Assembly (NCBI RefSeq): GCF_001742285.1
Contig: NZ_MIEK01000025.1
Span: 1-45,526, forward strand
Source: Enterococcus rivorum
GTDB lineage: Bacteria > Bacillota > Bacilli > Lactobacillales > Enterococcaceae
Reading direction: 5' to 3'
DNA: 45,526 bases
Positions 1 to 10,372 of the stretch are shown piece after piece; the stretch's first letter is position 1, and the number at the start of each line of letters is the position of its first letter. The translations under genes were made by a program, and so were the position numbers. The notes beneath the pieces were generated by a model. It saw only the letters and a list, made by a program, of their open reading frames with translations, was not told the origin of the DNA and searched no databases.

Positions 1-20
1 GAAAAGCTCTTTCAAAAGAA

Positions 21-67
21 AAAACAGAGACGATTTTGATAATAATAGTCAAAATCGTCTCTGTTTT
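21..67 (-). terminator. Rho-independent terminator, probably of the pstS-like gene
   Basis: A 19-bp perfect inverted repeat (positions 21-39 against 49-67) encloses a 9-base loop. Read on the minus strand it is followed by a T-rich run, which fits termination of the leftward pstS-like transcript. On the plus strand the T-run is shorter, so it may also end a gene entering from the left. The 176 bases between it and the pstS-like stop contain no gene that I can see. Confidence 0.8.
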
Positions 68-243
68 CTATAAATAGTAGTTTATTGTCCCACTCTCATT
101 TTAAATCAAATAAATAGTAGGATCAGAAACAACACTGTAATTCGTTTCAGTCTCTATCAACTTCTACACATAAGATATGCTAGAAACACAGCCTATTTGC
201 ATGATTCTCAGGGCTAAACACTTCTAATCCAACCGCTATTAAG

Positions 244-1131
244 CTATTGATTGTTTACTACTCCGTTAACATCTCTATCCACTTTCATAGCTGTTATTGG
301 CAAGTAACCCAATTCTTTGACGATCCCTTTTTGAACCTCTTCACTAGTGATATAATCTAGAAATACTTTCACACCTGCTTCTGGTTCACCTTTAGTATAC
401 ATATGTTCATAGGACCAAATTTCCCATGAATTATCCGCAACATTTTTTTCGGTTGGTTTCACATTATTAATACTTAGGCTCGTCACTGAATCATCAAAAT
501 AAGAAAAGGCTAAATAACTAATCGCTCCTGGTGTTTGGGAAACAATTTGACGCACGGTTCCCGAAGAATCTTGTTCTTGACTTTGAATAGATGTCGCTCC
601 ATCTAAGCCCCATTTTTCAAATGTTGCTCTTGTTCCACTGCCAGCAGGTCGATTGATTACGGCGATCTCCTGATCCTTCCCTCCCAGTTCTTTCCAATTC
701 GTAATTTTTCCAGTAAAAACATCGATTAATTCTTGCTTTGTTAAATTTTTTATTCCTACTTCTTTGTTAACCACTGGGCCCATTCCCACAACTGCTACGC
801 GATGGTCCACAAGTGCAGAAGCATCCACACCAGATTTTTCTTCGGCAAAAACGTCTGAGTTACCTATTGTAACTGCTCCGTCTGCAACTTGAGAAAGCCC
901 TGTTCCGCTTCCTCCCCCTTGTACTGATATTGTATAGTTAGAATGTTCGGCTATAAAAGGATCTTTTGCTGCGTCTACTAAAGGTTGTAATGCTGTTGAG
1001 CCAACAGCAACTATTTTAACGGGCTCAGTTGATTTAGTTGAAGAACTATCTGTGCTCGCCTTTTGTGACCCACAAGCTGCTAATAAAACACTCATACTTA
1101 AAATAACTGTTGTCAAAAATACTTTTTTCAT
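244..1131 (-). CDS. pstS: PstS-like phosphate-binding lipoprotein
   Basis: Extracellular solute-binding protein of a high-affinity phosphate ABC importer. The 295-residue product starts with a lipoprotein signal peptide (lipobox LLAAC, Cys20), so it should be tethered to the outer face of the membrane. Family motifs follow: GSTALQP at 44-50, the phosphate-loop GGGSGTG at 72-78, and RPAGSGTR at 161-168, all typical of the PstS fold. The start ATG has a GAAGGAAGTG site upstream. It appears monocistronic: a strong hairpin lies 177 bases beyond the stop and no pstC/pstA/pstB is in the window, although enterococci often carry several pstS copies (established knowledge). An 18-base palindrome lies 40-57 bases upstream of the start and may be regulatory. 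Confidence 0.9.
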   Translation of the reverse strand: MKKVFLTTVILSMSVLLAACGSQKASTDSSSTKSTEPVKIVAVGSTALQPLVDAAKDPFIAEHSNYTISVQGGGSGTGLSQVADGAVTIGNSDVFAEEKSGVDASALVDHRVAVVGMGPVVNKEVGIKNLTKQELIDVFTGKITNWKELGGKDQEIAVINRPAGSGTRATFEKWGLDGATSIQSQEQDSSGTVRQIVSQTPGAISYLAFSYFDDSVTSLSINNVKPTEKNVADNSWEIWSYEHMYTKGEPEAGVKVFLDYITSEEVQKGIVKELGYLPITAMKVDRDVNGVVNNQ

Positions 1132-1170
1132 TCCTGCACTTCCTTCTTTTCATTTAGTTACAAGATCAGT

Positions 1171-1188
1171 TTAACAACCCCTTGTTAA
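1171..1188. promoter_or_regulatory. Perfect palindrome upstream of pstS-like gene, candidate operator
   Basis: TTAACAA-CCCC-TTGTTAA is a perfect 7+7 inverted repeat, 40-57 bases upstream of the pstS-like ATG. The half site resembles the TTAACA hexamer of Gram-positive Pho boxes, but PhoP sites are usually direct repeats, so the identity of any bound regulator is a guess. Confidence 0.4.
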
Positions 1189-1349
1189 TTCTATTTCAAC
1201 ATTAGGTAAATAACTGGTAAAGGATTGTAAATAATCTATGTTTTATTTAACATTTTTTCTTTTCAAATAAATGTAACAAGCGTTGTAACTAGAACGTTTT
1301 TCTTTAAATTAGCTTCAATAGTGATATAATTAAGTTAAAAGAAAGCTGC

Positions 1350-1874
1350 GTGAGAAAAATGGAAGACTTGGAAAAAATAACAACTATTTTGACAGGAGAA
1401 TTTGACAATAAAGAACAATTCAATTCTCTATCAGAAGCAGAAAAAGCAACATTTCCCTATGCTGTACATAAAAACCATATAGTAAACAAAAAAATTAATA
1501 ACTTACCTAAAGATTTCAATGGAATTTATCTCCATGAAGAAAGTTATTATACATTAAAAGGAAAAGAAAAATTTAAATCTGACCTATTTTTATTTACTTA
1601 TGACAACACTGGTAAAGTTACTTTAAACGCTATAACTGTCCCAAAAGAAGCCACTAACTGTAAATATCTAGACTTAAAGTCTCTTAATTATAATGATTTA
1701 AGCATCTCAGTAAAATTTGTTCCTTTAAAATATGTGGAACATAATGGTATCTTCAGTGGCGAGTCAAAAAGTATGTTCACAAAAAGTACCGAATTCATTT
1801 TGAAACAAAATATTTCAACCGAACGTTTGATTATAAAAGAGTCATTAGTTAAGCTTAGCTATTTCTTCATTTGA
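1350..1874 (+). CDS. Orphan protein with weak CpcT/CpeT-like pattern
   Basis: This 174-residue, Lys/Asn-rich cytoplasmic-looking protein has no signal peptide and no membrane segment. The start is GTG 1350 or ATG 1359. A TATAAT box at 1325-1330 places a promoter directly upstream, so the leader is very short. The N-terminal run ILTGEFDNKEQF followed by a Tyr/His segment, a central GIYLHEESYY and a C-terminal SMFTKSTEFIL recall the CpcT/CpeT (chromophore lyase-like) family, which usually begins with a hydrophobic-GxFxNxxQ motif and is about 190-200 residues. That is recognition by eye and uncertain. The C-terminus ends abruptly in a hydrophobic SYFFI and could be slightly truncated. It stands alone between divergent and convergent neighbours. 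No function is proposed. Confidence 0.7.
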   Translation: MRKMEDLEKITTILTGEFDNKEQFNSLSEAEKATFPYAVHKNHIVNKKINNLPKDFNGIYLHEESYYTLKGKEKFKSDLFLFTYDNTGKVTLNAITVPKEATNCKYLDLKSLNYNDLSISVKFVPLKYVEHNGIFSGESKSMFTKSTEFILKQNISTERLIIKESLVKLSYFFI

Positions 1875-2247
1875 TTTCTCTCATTAAATCCATTTTTTTT
1901 CGAGGACATCCATTCTCCTTATCCATTTGAACAATCTTGTACAATTTTCATTTTGAATTCAATGCCATATTTTGTCAGATAAAAAGACCCCCTAACTTGG
2001 ATATTATTCCAGGCTATGGGGTGCACGAGATTTTAGGTCTAACTCTTGAGGATCAATACATTTTTTCTAGTACTTTTCTTTCTGCCTATAACTACTTCTA
2101 GTCATAAAAAATACAAGCTAGGTCTAAAAACACATTTATCTATTCTTCCTATTGCTTCTTATGCCTTTACCTAAATTCCTTTATCATTGCTTCCTCAAAA
2201 AATCGTTTGTTTGACTTGATGTAGATTCAAAACTAGGTCCTCCGAGT
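1875..2247. other. Intergenic stretch, no gene recognised
   Basis: About 370 bases with stops in all frames and no convincing start with a ribosome binding site. A slightly GC-richer patch at about 1985-2045 differs from the surrounding AT-rich DNA and could be a relic of something, but I could not match it to any family on either strand. Confidence 0.5.
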
Positions 2248-2273
2248 AAAAAAGCTACTAGTAAGAGCTCTTT
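2248..2273 (-). terminator. Weak terminator candidate for the PatA-like gene
   Basis: On the minus strand an 8-bp stem (AAAGAGCT with AGCTTTTT, one G-U pair) and a 9-base loop lie just past the aminotransferase stop. The T-run is part of the stem, so the call is weak. Confidence 0.4.
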
Positions 2274-2289
2274 CAAATCCATTGAAAAA

Positions 2290-3453
2290 CTAACTCTTCA
2301 TATATCTTCCAATCCGTTTCATAGCTTCTTTAAGAGTTTTCATATCCGCTGCGTAACTAATCCGGACATAGCCTTCTCCTTCTTCTCCAAAAGCAATTCC
2401 TGGAATAATTGCAACCGCTTCTTTTTCTGCTAAATCTACACAGAACTTCATAGAATTTTGTTCATAGTTACTTGGTATTTTAGCAAATATATAAAATGCT
2501 CCATTCGGTTTGGCTACTTCAAAGCCAAACTTTGTCATTTCATCATAAACAAAATCTCTTCGTTCTAGGTATTCCTTTTTCATAGTCGTTGCATCATTCA
2601 TTCCCTCAACTAGAGCACGAATTGCAGCTTTTTGAGAAATTGTGGAAGCTGCTGTAACCAAATATTGATGGACCTTAATCACTTCGGCAATCAAACGTTC
2701 TGGTCCAAAAATGAACCCAATTCGCCAGCCTGTCATCGCATGAGACTTCGATAAGCCATTGATTAAAATAGTTTGTTCAGGAATGAATTCAGCAATTGAA
2801 ACATGTTGGTCTTCATAAGTTAATTCACTATATATCTCATCACTAATGACAAAAATCGGGTATTTTTTCAACACTTCAGCGATTGCTTGAACTTCTTCTC
2901 TCGTATAAGTTACACCCGTTGGATTGCTTGGATAATTTAAAATAATCGCTTTTACTTGATTACCATGCTCTGCCATTGCATTTTCAATCATTTCCGGTGT
3001 AAGTACAAAGTGGTTAGAACGAGTGTCAATATATACTGGTTCAGCTGACGCTAAATAGATGACAGGCTCATATCCTGGATAAATTGGCGCCGGCATTAAA
3101 ACTTTATCACCTGGTTCTAAGATAGACAACAAACTAGCTGAAATTGCTTCTGTCGCGCCAACCGTCACTAATACTTCAGATTCTGGTTTGTATTCAACCG
3201 CATATTTTTCTTTCATAAAATAACATGCCGCTTGGCGGACATCTAATAGTCCTGACATTCCCGTATAATGAGAAAAATTATTTTTGATTGCTTCATGAGC
3301 GGCATCTTTCACATGATCCGGTGTATGAAAATCTGGTTCTCCCAATGTTAATTTAATCACATCTTCAATCCCAGACACTTGTTCATCAAATTGGCGAATG
3401 ACTGAAACAGCTATTCTATTTAATTGCTTATTGAATCTTTTAGTTAAATCCAT
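2290..3453 (-). CDS. Class I PLP aminotransferase, PatA/AraT-like
   Basis: Fold-type I aminotransferase, about 387 residues. Visible features are NYPSNPTG (substrate/PLP phosphate region), SDEIY (Asp contacting the pyridine nitrogen), and SKSHAMTGWRIG with the Schiff-base Lys at about residue 236. The family includes PatA (N-acetyl-diaminopimelate aminotransferase, lysine/peptidoglycan precursor pathway) and lactococcal-type aromatic aminotransferases, and the sequence alone does not decide between them. An in-frame ATG exists at 3477, but the AAGGAG site lies inside that extension, so translation should start at 3459 or, as chosen, at 3453, where the product begins MDLTKRFNKQL as in relatives. 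It is divergent from hisC across about 230 bases. Confidence 0.88.
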   Translation of the reverse strand: MDLTKRFNKQLNRIAVSVIRQFDEQVSGIEDVIKLTLGEPDFHTPDHVKDAAHEAIKNNFSHYTGMSGLLDVRQAACYFMKEKYAVEYKPESEVLVTVGATEAISASLLSILEPGDKVLMPAPIYPGYEPVIYLASAEPVYIDTRSNHFVLTPEMIENAMAEHGNQVKAIILNYPSNPTGVTYTREEVQAIAEVLKKYPIFVISDEIYSELTYEDQHVSIAEFIPEQTILINGLSKSHAMTGWRIGFIFGPERLIAEVIKVHQYLVTAASTISQKAAIRALVEGMNDATTMKKEYLERRDFVYDEMTKFGFEVAKPNGAFYIFAKIPSNYEQNSMKFCVDLAEKEAVAIIPGIAFGEEGEGYVRISYAADMKTLKEAMKRIGRYMKS

Positions 3454-3611
3454 CCACATTTCACTCCTTCTATCCATTAGTTATAGCCATTATTCAAAAA
3501 TGAAAGACTATTCTTTTTTCTTAATGGACTTATATTATCATAAAACAGAGCCAAAATGAAATTTTTCTTTAAAAAAAGAACTTTTTTCTTGTTATATTCA
3601 CAGATTCCTCT

Positions 3612-3620
3612 TGCTATAAT
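3612..3620 (+). promoter_or_regulatory. Extended -10 promoter for hisC
   Basis: TGCTATAAT is an extended -10 element (TG at 3612-3613, TATAAT at 3615-3620) 65 bases before the hisC ATG. No good -35 is seen at the standard spacing, which is usual for extended -10 promoters. Confidence 0.55.
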
Positions 3621-3684
3621 TCTGCTACTTCATTATAGTTAATAGAAAATACAGAAATAGACATTTTTAGGAGGTTACACATTT

Positions 3685-4740
3685 ATGAAAGGAATTCGCA
3701 ATGTTACACCTTATGTACCTGGAGAACAACCCAATTTTACGGACATGATTAAATTAAACACAAATGAAAATCCCTACCCCCCATCGCCGAAAGTAGCTAA
3801 GACATTGAAGAATTTTTCAACCAATCAATTGAAACGCTATAATTCTGTCGACAATCTCTCTTTAAAAGAGTCCCTTGCACAGTCTTACCATTTAACTCCC
3901 AATCATTTTGTTGTTGGAAATGGTTCCGATGAAATTCTAGCTTTTTGTTTTTTAGCTTTTTTTAATTGTTCTGATCCAGTCTTATTTCCAACTATTACGT
4001 ATGGTTTTTATAGAATTTGGGCGGACTTGTTCAAAATTCCTTACAAAGAAATTCCTTTAAATAAGAATTATGAGATAAACTTTGAAGATTATAATCAACT
4101 AAATGGTGGCATCATTATTGCAAATCCTAATGCGCCAACTGGGATTTTTAAAAGCATAGAAGAATTAGCCCAATTGTTAGAACAGAATTCCGAATCGGTT
4201 GTGATTATAGATGAAGCTTATATTGATTTTGCTGGAACTTCAGCTATTACACTTTTAGAACGTTATCCCAACTTAGTGATTGTTCAAACCTTTTCTAAAT
4301 CGCGTTCATTAGCAGGATTAAGAGTTGGTTATGCGATAGGGAATCCAGAATTAATGAATGTCTTAGCGGCAATAAAATCTTCGTTCAATCCTTATTCCGT
4401 AGATATGATTGCCGAATCCTTAGCAAAAAGTGCAGTCGAAGATTCCTTATACTATGAAGAGTATTCAAGAAAAATCTGTCAAACAAGAAAATGGTTTGAT
4501 GAAAAAATTAAGGCCGTAGGGTTTAAAAGCTTGCCTTCAAGCACTAATTTTCTAATGGTGACCCATCCTAAATTATCAATGGAAAAAGTTTATCAACAAT
4601 TAGAAGGAAATAACATTTTTGTCCGCTACTTCTCTAAACCGACTGAATTACAGCAATTTTTGCGGATCTCTATTGGTACTCAGGAAGAAATGGCCGAAGT
4701 TTATCAAATTTTAGAAAATATTCTAAAAAGGTCAATTTAG
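3685..4740 (+). CDS. hisC: Histidinol-phosphate aminotransferase family protein HisC
   Basis: PLP-dependent aminotransferase of the HisC family, 351 residues, the normal length. It starts from ATG with a perfect AGGAGG nine bases upstream. Diagnostic features: N-terminal KLNTNENPYPPSP, ANPNAPTG at about 147-153, IDEAYIDF at about 175-182, and TFSKSRSLAGLRVGY with the PLP Lys at 205. HisC makes L-histidinol phosphate, and many HisC enzymes also transaminate aromatic amino acids. No other his gene is in the window, so an aromatic or broad-specificity role is possible (inference). It stands alone with its own promoter and terminator. Confidence 0.92.
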   Translation: MKGIRNVTPYVPGEQPNFTDMIKLNTNENPYPPSPKVAKTLKNFSTNQLKRYNSVDNLSLKESLAQSYHLTPNHFVVGNGSDEILAFCFLAFFNCSDPVLFPTITYGFYRIWADLFKIPYKEIPLNKNYEINFEDYNQLNGGIIIANPNAPTGIFKSIEELAQLLEQNSESVVIIDEAYIDFAGTSAITLLERYPNLVIVQTFSKSRSLAGLRVGYAIGNPELMNVLAAIKSSFNPYSVDMIAESLAKSAVEDSLYYEEYSRKICQTRKWFDEKIKAVGFKSLPSSTNFLMVTHPKLSMEKVYQQLEGNNIFVRYFSKPTELQQFLRISIGTQEEMAEVYQILENILKRSI

Positions 4741-4753
4741 CTAAAAATATTAA

Positions 4754-4803
4754 TAAGGCATAGAGAATCTAGTATTTTTGTTCACTAGACTTTCTATGCC
4801 TTA
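4754..4803. terminator. Bidirectional terminator between hisC and the LysR gene
   Basis: A long hairpin (4754-4773 against 4784-4803), with a small internal mismatch and a T-rich loop, lies between two convergent genes. T-rich sequence flanks it on both sides. Confidence 0.75.
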
Positions 4804-4822
4804 TAATCTATTATCAATTCTT

Positions 4823-5713
4823 CTAAAATAGGCGCTTTAATTCATTAACAAAATAGCTCCCAATTTTACTAACTGAGCGTTTTTTTTGTGTTAAAATACA
4901 AATCTTGTTTTCTGGGCTATTGGCTAAAGGAACTAAACAAATTTCTTTTTTTGTATAGCCTGTTATCAGTCCTGAGCCCGAAGCATACGCATTTGTTTCC
5001 ACTAATATATTCATTAATGTGCCTCGATCATTTGTATAAATAACCGTCTCTTGTTCTTGATTTTCGATTAAATCTTCTGAAAAATAAGCGAAATTGCTGC
5101 CTTCTTGTGCAAACCTAACTTGAGGATAACAGCAAAGTTCTTCCAACTTGATTACTTCTTTTTTAGCTAAAGGATGATTTTTTCCTAAAAAAATGTGTGT
5201 TTTAAAATAACCTATTATTTCATAACTCAAATTAGCTTGCTCCAAATAACGAACAATTCCCGCTTTGTTTTGTTCGTTCAAATAAATAACGCCTAACTCG
5301 CTGTGGAAACTTTTCACATCTTCTATAACTTTTAATGTTGTTGTTTCAAATAAACGGAAATTTTTATAATCTTTCTCAAATTTTTTGATTACTTTAGCCA
5401 TTACTTCACCCAAAAAATCGTAATGTTGTGAAGAAATAGAAAACCGTTCACTTGTAGTTACTTCTTGATAACGACTTTCCATCAATTCAATTTGAGTCAA
5501 AATGGTTTCAGCATATTCTAAAAATTCTAATCCATCTTTTGTTAAAGACGCTCCCTTATTCGTACGAGTAAACAAAGTTACACCCAATTTTTCTTCTAAT
5601 TCTCTTATTCCATTTGAAAGGCTTGGTTGAGTAATAAATAATTTCTTAGCTGCTTCTCTAAAACTTCCATTGTTTGCAACGGCTACAACATACTTCATTT
5701 GCTGGATATTCAT
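4823..5713 (-). CDS. LysR-family transcriptional regulator
   Basis: LysR-type regulator of 296 residues, a normal length. The N-terminal winged helix-turn-helix is clear (AVANNGSFREAAKKLFITQPSLSNGIRELEEKLGVTLFTR shape, about residues 10-52), followed by the linker helix and a co-inducer binding domain from about residue 90. ATG start with AAGGGG seven bases upstream. It lies 9 bases downstream of the carbonic anhydrase gene on the same strand, so the two are probably cotranscribed and it may control that gene or a CO2/bicarbonate-linked function. The effector is unknown. Confidence 0.9.
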   Translation of the reverse strand: MNIQQMKYVVAVANNGSFREAAKKLFITQPSLSNGIRELEEKLGVTLFTRTNKGASLTKDGLEFLEYAETILTQIELMESRYQEVTTSERFSISSQHYDFLGEVMAKVIKKFEKDYKNFRLFETTTLKVIEDVKSFHSELGVIYLNEQNKAGIVRYLEQANLSYEIIGYFKTHIFLGKNHPLAKKEVIKLEELCCYPQVRFAQEGSNFAYFSEDLIENQEQETVIYTNDRGTLMNILVETNAYASGSGLITGYTKKEICLVPLANSPENKICILTQKKRSVSKIGSYFVNELKRLF

Positions 5714-5722
5714 GTTTTCCCC

Positions 5723-6433
5723 TTAATCAGAAAAATAGATTTTTCTGTTATTTAATGGTTGGATTGGACGATTATTAAAAGGTAACATCCCTTCCTTAAT
5801 CAAATCGATAAATTCTTGATCCATTTTTTGAACCGTATCAAAAACAAACCAGTGAACAGGACCTTTCGTTGGCGGAGTTGTTAAGGACCCTAAGTAATGA
5901 AAATGCGTTCGCTGATCTGGTAAAAAAATAGTTGGATTAAATGATTGCTTATGAGAGTAAAGCTTCCATTCAAAAACTTCACGTCCTTGAGAGAATTTAT
6001 TTTCCTCGGTAGTAATTGTAAAAAGGCAGCCTACAACTAAGTTTTCTCCTGAGTTATTCATATGAACCAAATGAAACTCTAACGGTAATTGCTCTCCTTC
6101 TAAAACATGTTCGCTAGGCGTATGAAAATGAATATCTGTTAAATAGTAACGTTCATTTTCAAAAAGAACATAGCTCTCCGTATTAGGAGGAATAAAATGA
6201 AAGGTGTTCTTAAATTCTTTTTCTGTGAATTCTTCTTTTTTATAGTTAAAAGTGATTTTGTGATCAACTGTCTTTCTATCAACTAATTTTTTGGATAATT
6301 GAATAGGCGACTGATAAGGATACTTTGCTCCAGAAGCGAACCAATCACACAAAGTATGCCATTTGTCCGGTCCTCTCTCGTTGCCATAATCCCATTCTAC
6401 ATCCATGTTTTTTATTTTTGATATTTCTCTCAT
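5723..6433 (-). CDS. Alpha-class carbonic anhydrase without signal peptide
   Basis: Zinc enzyme for reversible CO2 hydration. The 236-residue protein carries alpha-class signatures: the QSPIQL region near 41-46, zinc ligands in HFHTPSEH (His102, His104) and EFHLVHMN (His121), then GSLTTPP at about 182-188 and a C-terminal NNRPIQPLNNR. Alpha-class enzymes in bacteria are mostly exported. Here the N-terminus is MREISKIKNMDVEW, with no signal peptide, so the enzyme should be cytoplasmic. The ATG at 6433 follows GGTGGAG at good spacing; a TTG one codon earlier is possible but less likely. It is first in a two-gene operon with the LysR gene. Confidence 0.93.
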   Translation of the reverse strand: MREISKIKNMDVEWDYGNERGPDKWHTLCDWFASGAKYPYQSPIQLSKKLVDRKTVDHKITFNYKKEEFTEKEFKNTFHFIPPNTESYVLFENERYYLTDIHFHTPSEHVLEGEQLPLEFHLVHMNNSGENLVVGCLFTITTEENKFSQGREVFEWKLYSHKQSFNPTIFLPDQRTHFHYLGSLTTPPTKGPVHWFVFDTVQKMDQEFIDLIKEGMLPFNNRPIQPLNNRKIYFSD

Positions 6434-6466
6434 CAAACTCCACCTTTAAATTTTATTATTGTGGAT

Positions 6467-6495
6467 ACTTTATCTTATTTGAACGTGGGAGTCAA
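6467..6495 (-). promoter_or_regulatory. Promoter for carbonic anhydrase-LysR operon
   Basis: On the minus strand TTGACT (6490-6495) and TAAAGT (6467-6472) are separated by exactly 17 bases, about 35 bases upstream of the ATG. Confidence 0.65.
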
Positions 6496-6499
6496 TTTA

Positions 6500-7137
6500 A
6501 AAGGAAAAAAATTCTTATCTAATTCCAATCTTTTATTCATAAAAAGTGAGTTGTAAGGTCTAGCGTTTTGCGCATAGATTAACCTTTTCTATAATAGCAG
6601 TAAAAAAGATAGTCCAAATGGGATGGCCAAAACAACCCCGATTTATTTAACAGAGGAACAACTTTAAAGTCTAGTCAAAAAGGTAAAGGTTGCTCACTAC
6701 TAGCAGTTCCGCTTAATGATTTTTGGAAAAAGAATGATTAAAAACTGGCTGGAAATATTTCCAAAGATGCTTAGAAAGATAGTAATGATAATACAATAAC
6801 ATTTCCTGAATCTCGTTCCATATATAAGTGACCTCCAACATACATACTGTAACTGGTAGTCCACACCGTAAGATGTGTAGATAAAATTGAAAAAGTTAAA
6901 TAATTTAACTTTTTCAGATTAAGTCTATCAGCTACTGCTGTGCTAGCGGAACTACTAGCAGTTAGTGTCAGTAACCGTGCCAAGAAGACAATGTGAATTA
7001 CTTGGGCTTGCCACCAAATTATTAGCCCAAGTTTGAAGCTTGGAAGCTCTGAGACCTGGGCTTTGGGCTCAGAGCGGTTCCACGGTTTGTCACCGGCATC
7101 AGCTACAAGTAGTGGAGCGGATATAGTTTCTAATTTC
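6500..7137. other. Gene-free, hairpin-rich region, possible decayed gene
   Basis: About 640 bases without a convincing gene. A 122-codon minus-strand frame (6771-7139) has no ribosome binding site, no recognisable domain and runs through the palindromes, so I reject it. On the plus strand short open fragments are broken by stops, for example around 6620-6740 and 7000-7150. The latter reads like a decayed secreted-protein tail, but this is only an impression. The patch 6935-7110 is markedly GC-richer than its surroundings and contains nested inverted repeats: 6973-6979 with 7081-7087, 7000-7008 with 7024-7032, and 7046-7053 with 7068-7075. Confidence 0.5.
6888..6916. repeat. Perfect 13-bp inverted repeat
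   Basis: TGAAAAAGTTAAA and its exact complement flank a 3-base TAA. It could be a terminator or an operator, but no gene end is adjacent on either strand. Confidence 0.6.
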
Positions 7138-7177
7138 AAAAAAAGGAAATAAAGAGAATTACCTCTTCACTTCCTTT
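7138..7177 (-). terminator. Terminator of the pyr operon
   Basis: Read on the minus strand, 7177-7163 pairs with 7156-7142 (15 bp with two G-U pairs, 6-base loop), followed directly by a run of T. It lies only a few bases after the pyrE stop. Confidence 0.85.
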
Positions 7178-7181
7178 AGTC

Positions 7182-7817
7182 CTATATACTCCAATTTGCT
7201 GGATCTTTTTTCCACTCTTTTAATAGGTCTAAATCTCTGGCTTCAATATAATCCGATTCCAATGCTACGTCAATCAACGTTGAATAATTTGTCAAAGTAA
7301 CTAAATCCATTTCATGTTCCCTAAACTTTTCTTTCCCTTTAGGTAACTCATAGGTAAAGATTGCAGCAACTCCTAGAATTGTTGCTCCTTCTTTTTTAGC
7401 GGCTTCCGCTGCTTCTAAAACACTTCCACCAGTAGAAATCAAATCTTCAATGACCACCATTTTTTGACCTTCTGTGATACGACCTTCGATTTGGTTTCCT
7501 TTACCATGATCTTTTGCTTTACTACGAATATAAACCATTGGTAGCTCTAAGATATCTGCTACCCACGCTGCATGAGGAATACCAGCAGTCGCTGTTCCTG
7601 CAATGACTTCAACGTCAGGGTATTTTTCTTTTATCTTTTCAGCCAAACCAACAGCAATTGCTTTACGAACTTTTGGATAACTCATCGTGATCCGATTATC
7701 ACAATAAATTGGACTTTTAATCCCACTAGCCCAAGTAAATGGATCATTTGGGCTTAAAAATACTGCTTCTATTTCCAACAAATCTTTAGCAATTTCTTTA
7801 GATAAATCTGTCATCAT
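7182..7817 (-). CDS. pyrE: Orotate phosphoribosyltransferase
   Basis: Transfers the phosphoribosyl group of PRPP to orotate to give OMP, the penultimate step of UMP synthesis. The 211-residue product has the type I phosphoribosyltransferase loop [13 protein letters not shown] at 121-133 and the flexible loop [15 protein letters not shown] near 98-112. Two tandem ATG codons follow immediately after the pyrF stop, with GGAG inside the pyrF end, so either can serve. Last gene of the operon, followed by a strong terminator. Confidence 0.97.
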   Translation of the reverse strand: MMTDLSKEIAKDLLEIEAVFLSPNDPFTWASGIKSPIYCDNRITMSYPKVRKAIAVGLAEKIKEKYPDVEVIAGTATAGIPHAAWVADILELPMVYIRSKAKDHGKGNQIEGRITEGQKMVVIEDLISTGGSVLEAAEAAKKEGATILGVAAIFTYELPKGKEKFREHEMDLVTLTNYSTLIDVALESDYIEARDLDLLKEWKKDPANWSI

Positions 7818-10236
<2,419 letters not shown>

Positions 10237-10372
10237 CCTGATACTCCTTTACAAGATAATTGGTAACGTTAAAAATATACTACCTATTAATAGCCACCAC
10301 TATAGAACCGAGATTATTAGATAACTGCTCCTCCTAGGGTTTTTTCTCTCCTAAAAGAAACAGTTACCATTG
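10237..10372 (-). other. carB-pyrK intercistronic spacer
   Basis: The only sizeable gap in the pyr operon. It holds an imperfect hairpin closed by TAACTG/CAGTTA (10322-10327 and 10361-10366) with two CTCCTA-like repeats inside. No second PyrR box, promoter or T-tailed terminator was found, so transcription probably continues through it. Confidence 0.5.

Noticed and set aside
6771-7139. 122-codon minus-strand frame
   Set aside because: No ribosome site, low-complexity hydrophobic composition, crosses perfect inverted repeats, no family resemblance.
10321-10372. Second PyrR element in the carB-pyrK spacer
   Set aside because: The conserved AGUCC-GAGG loop and a T-tailed terminator are both missing.
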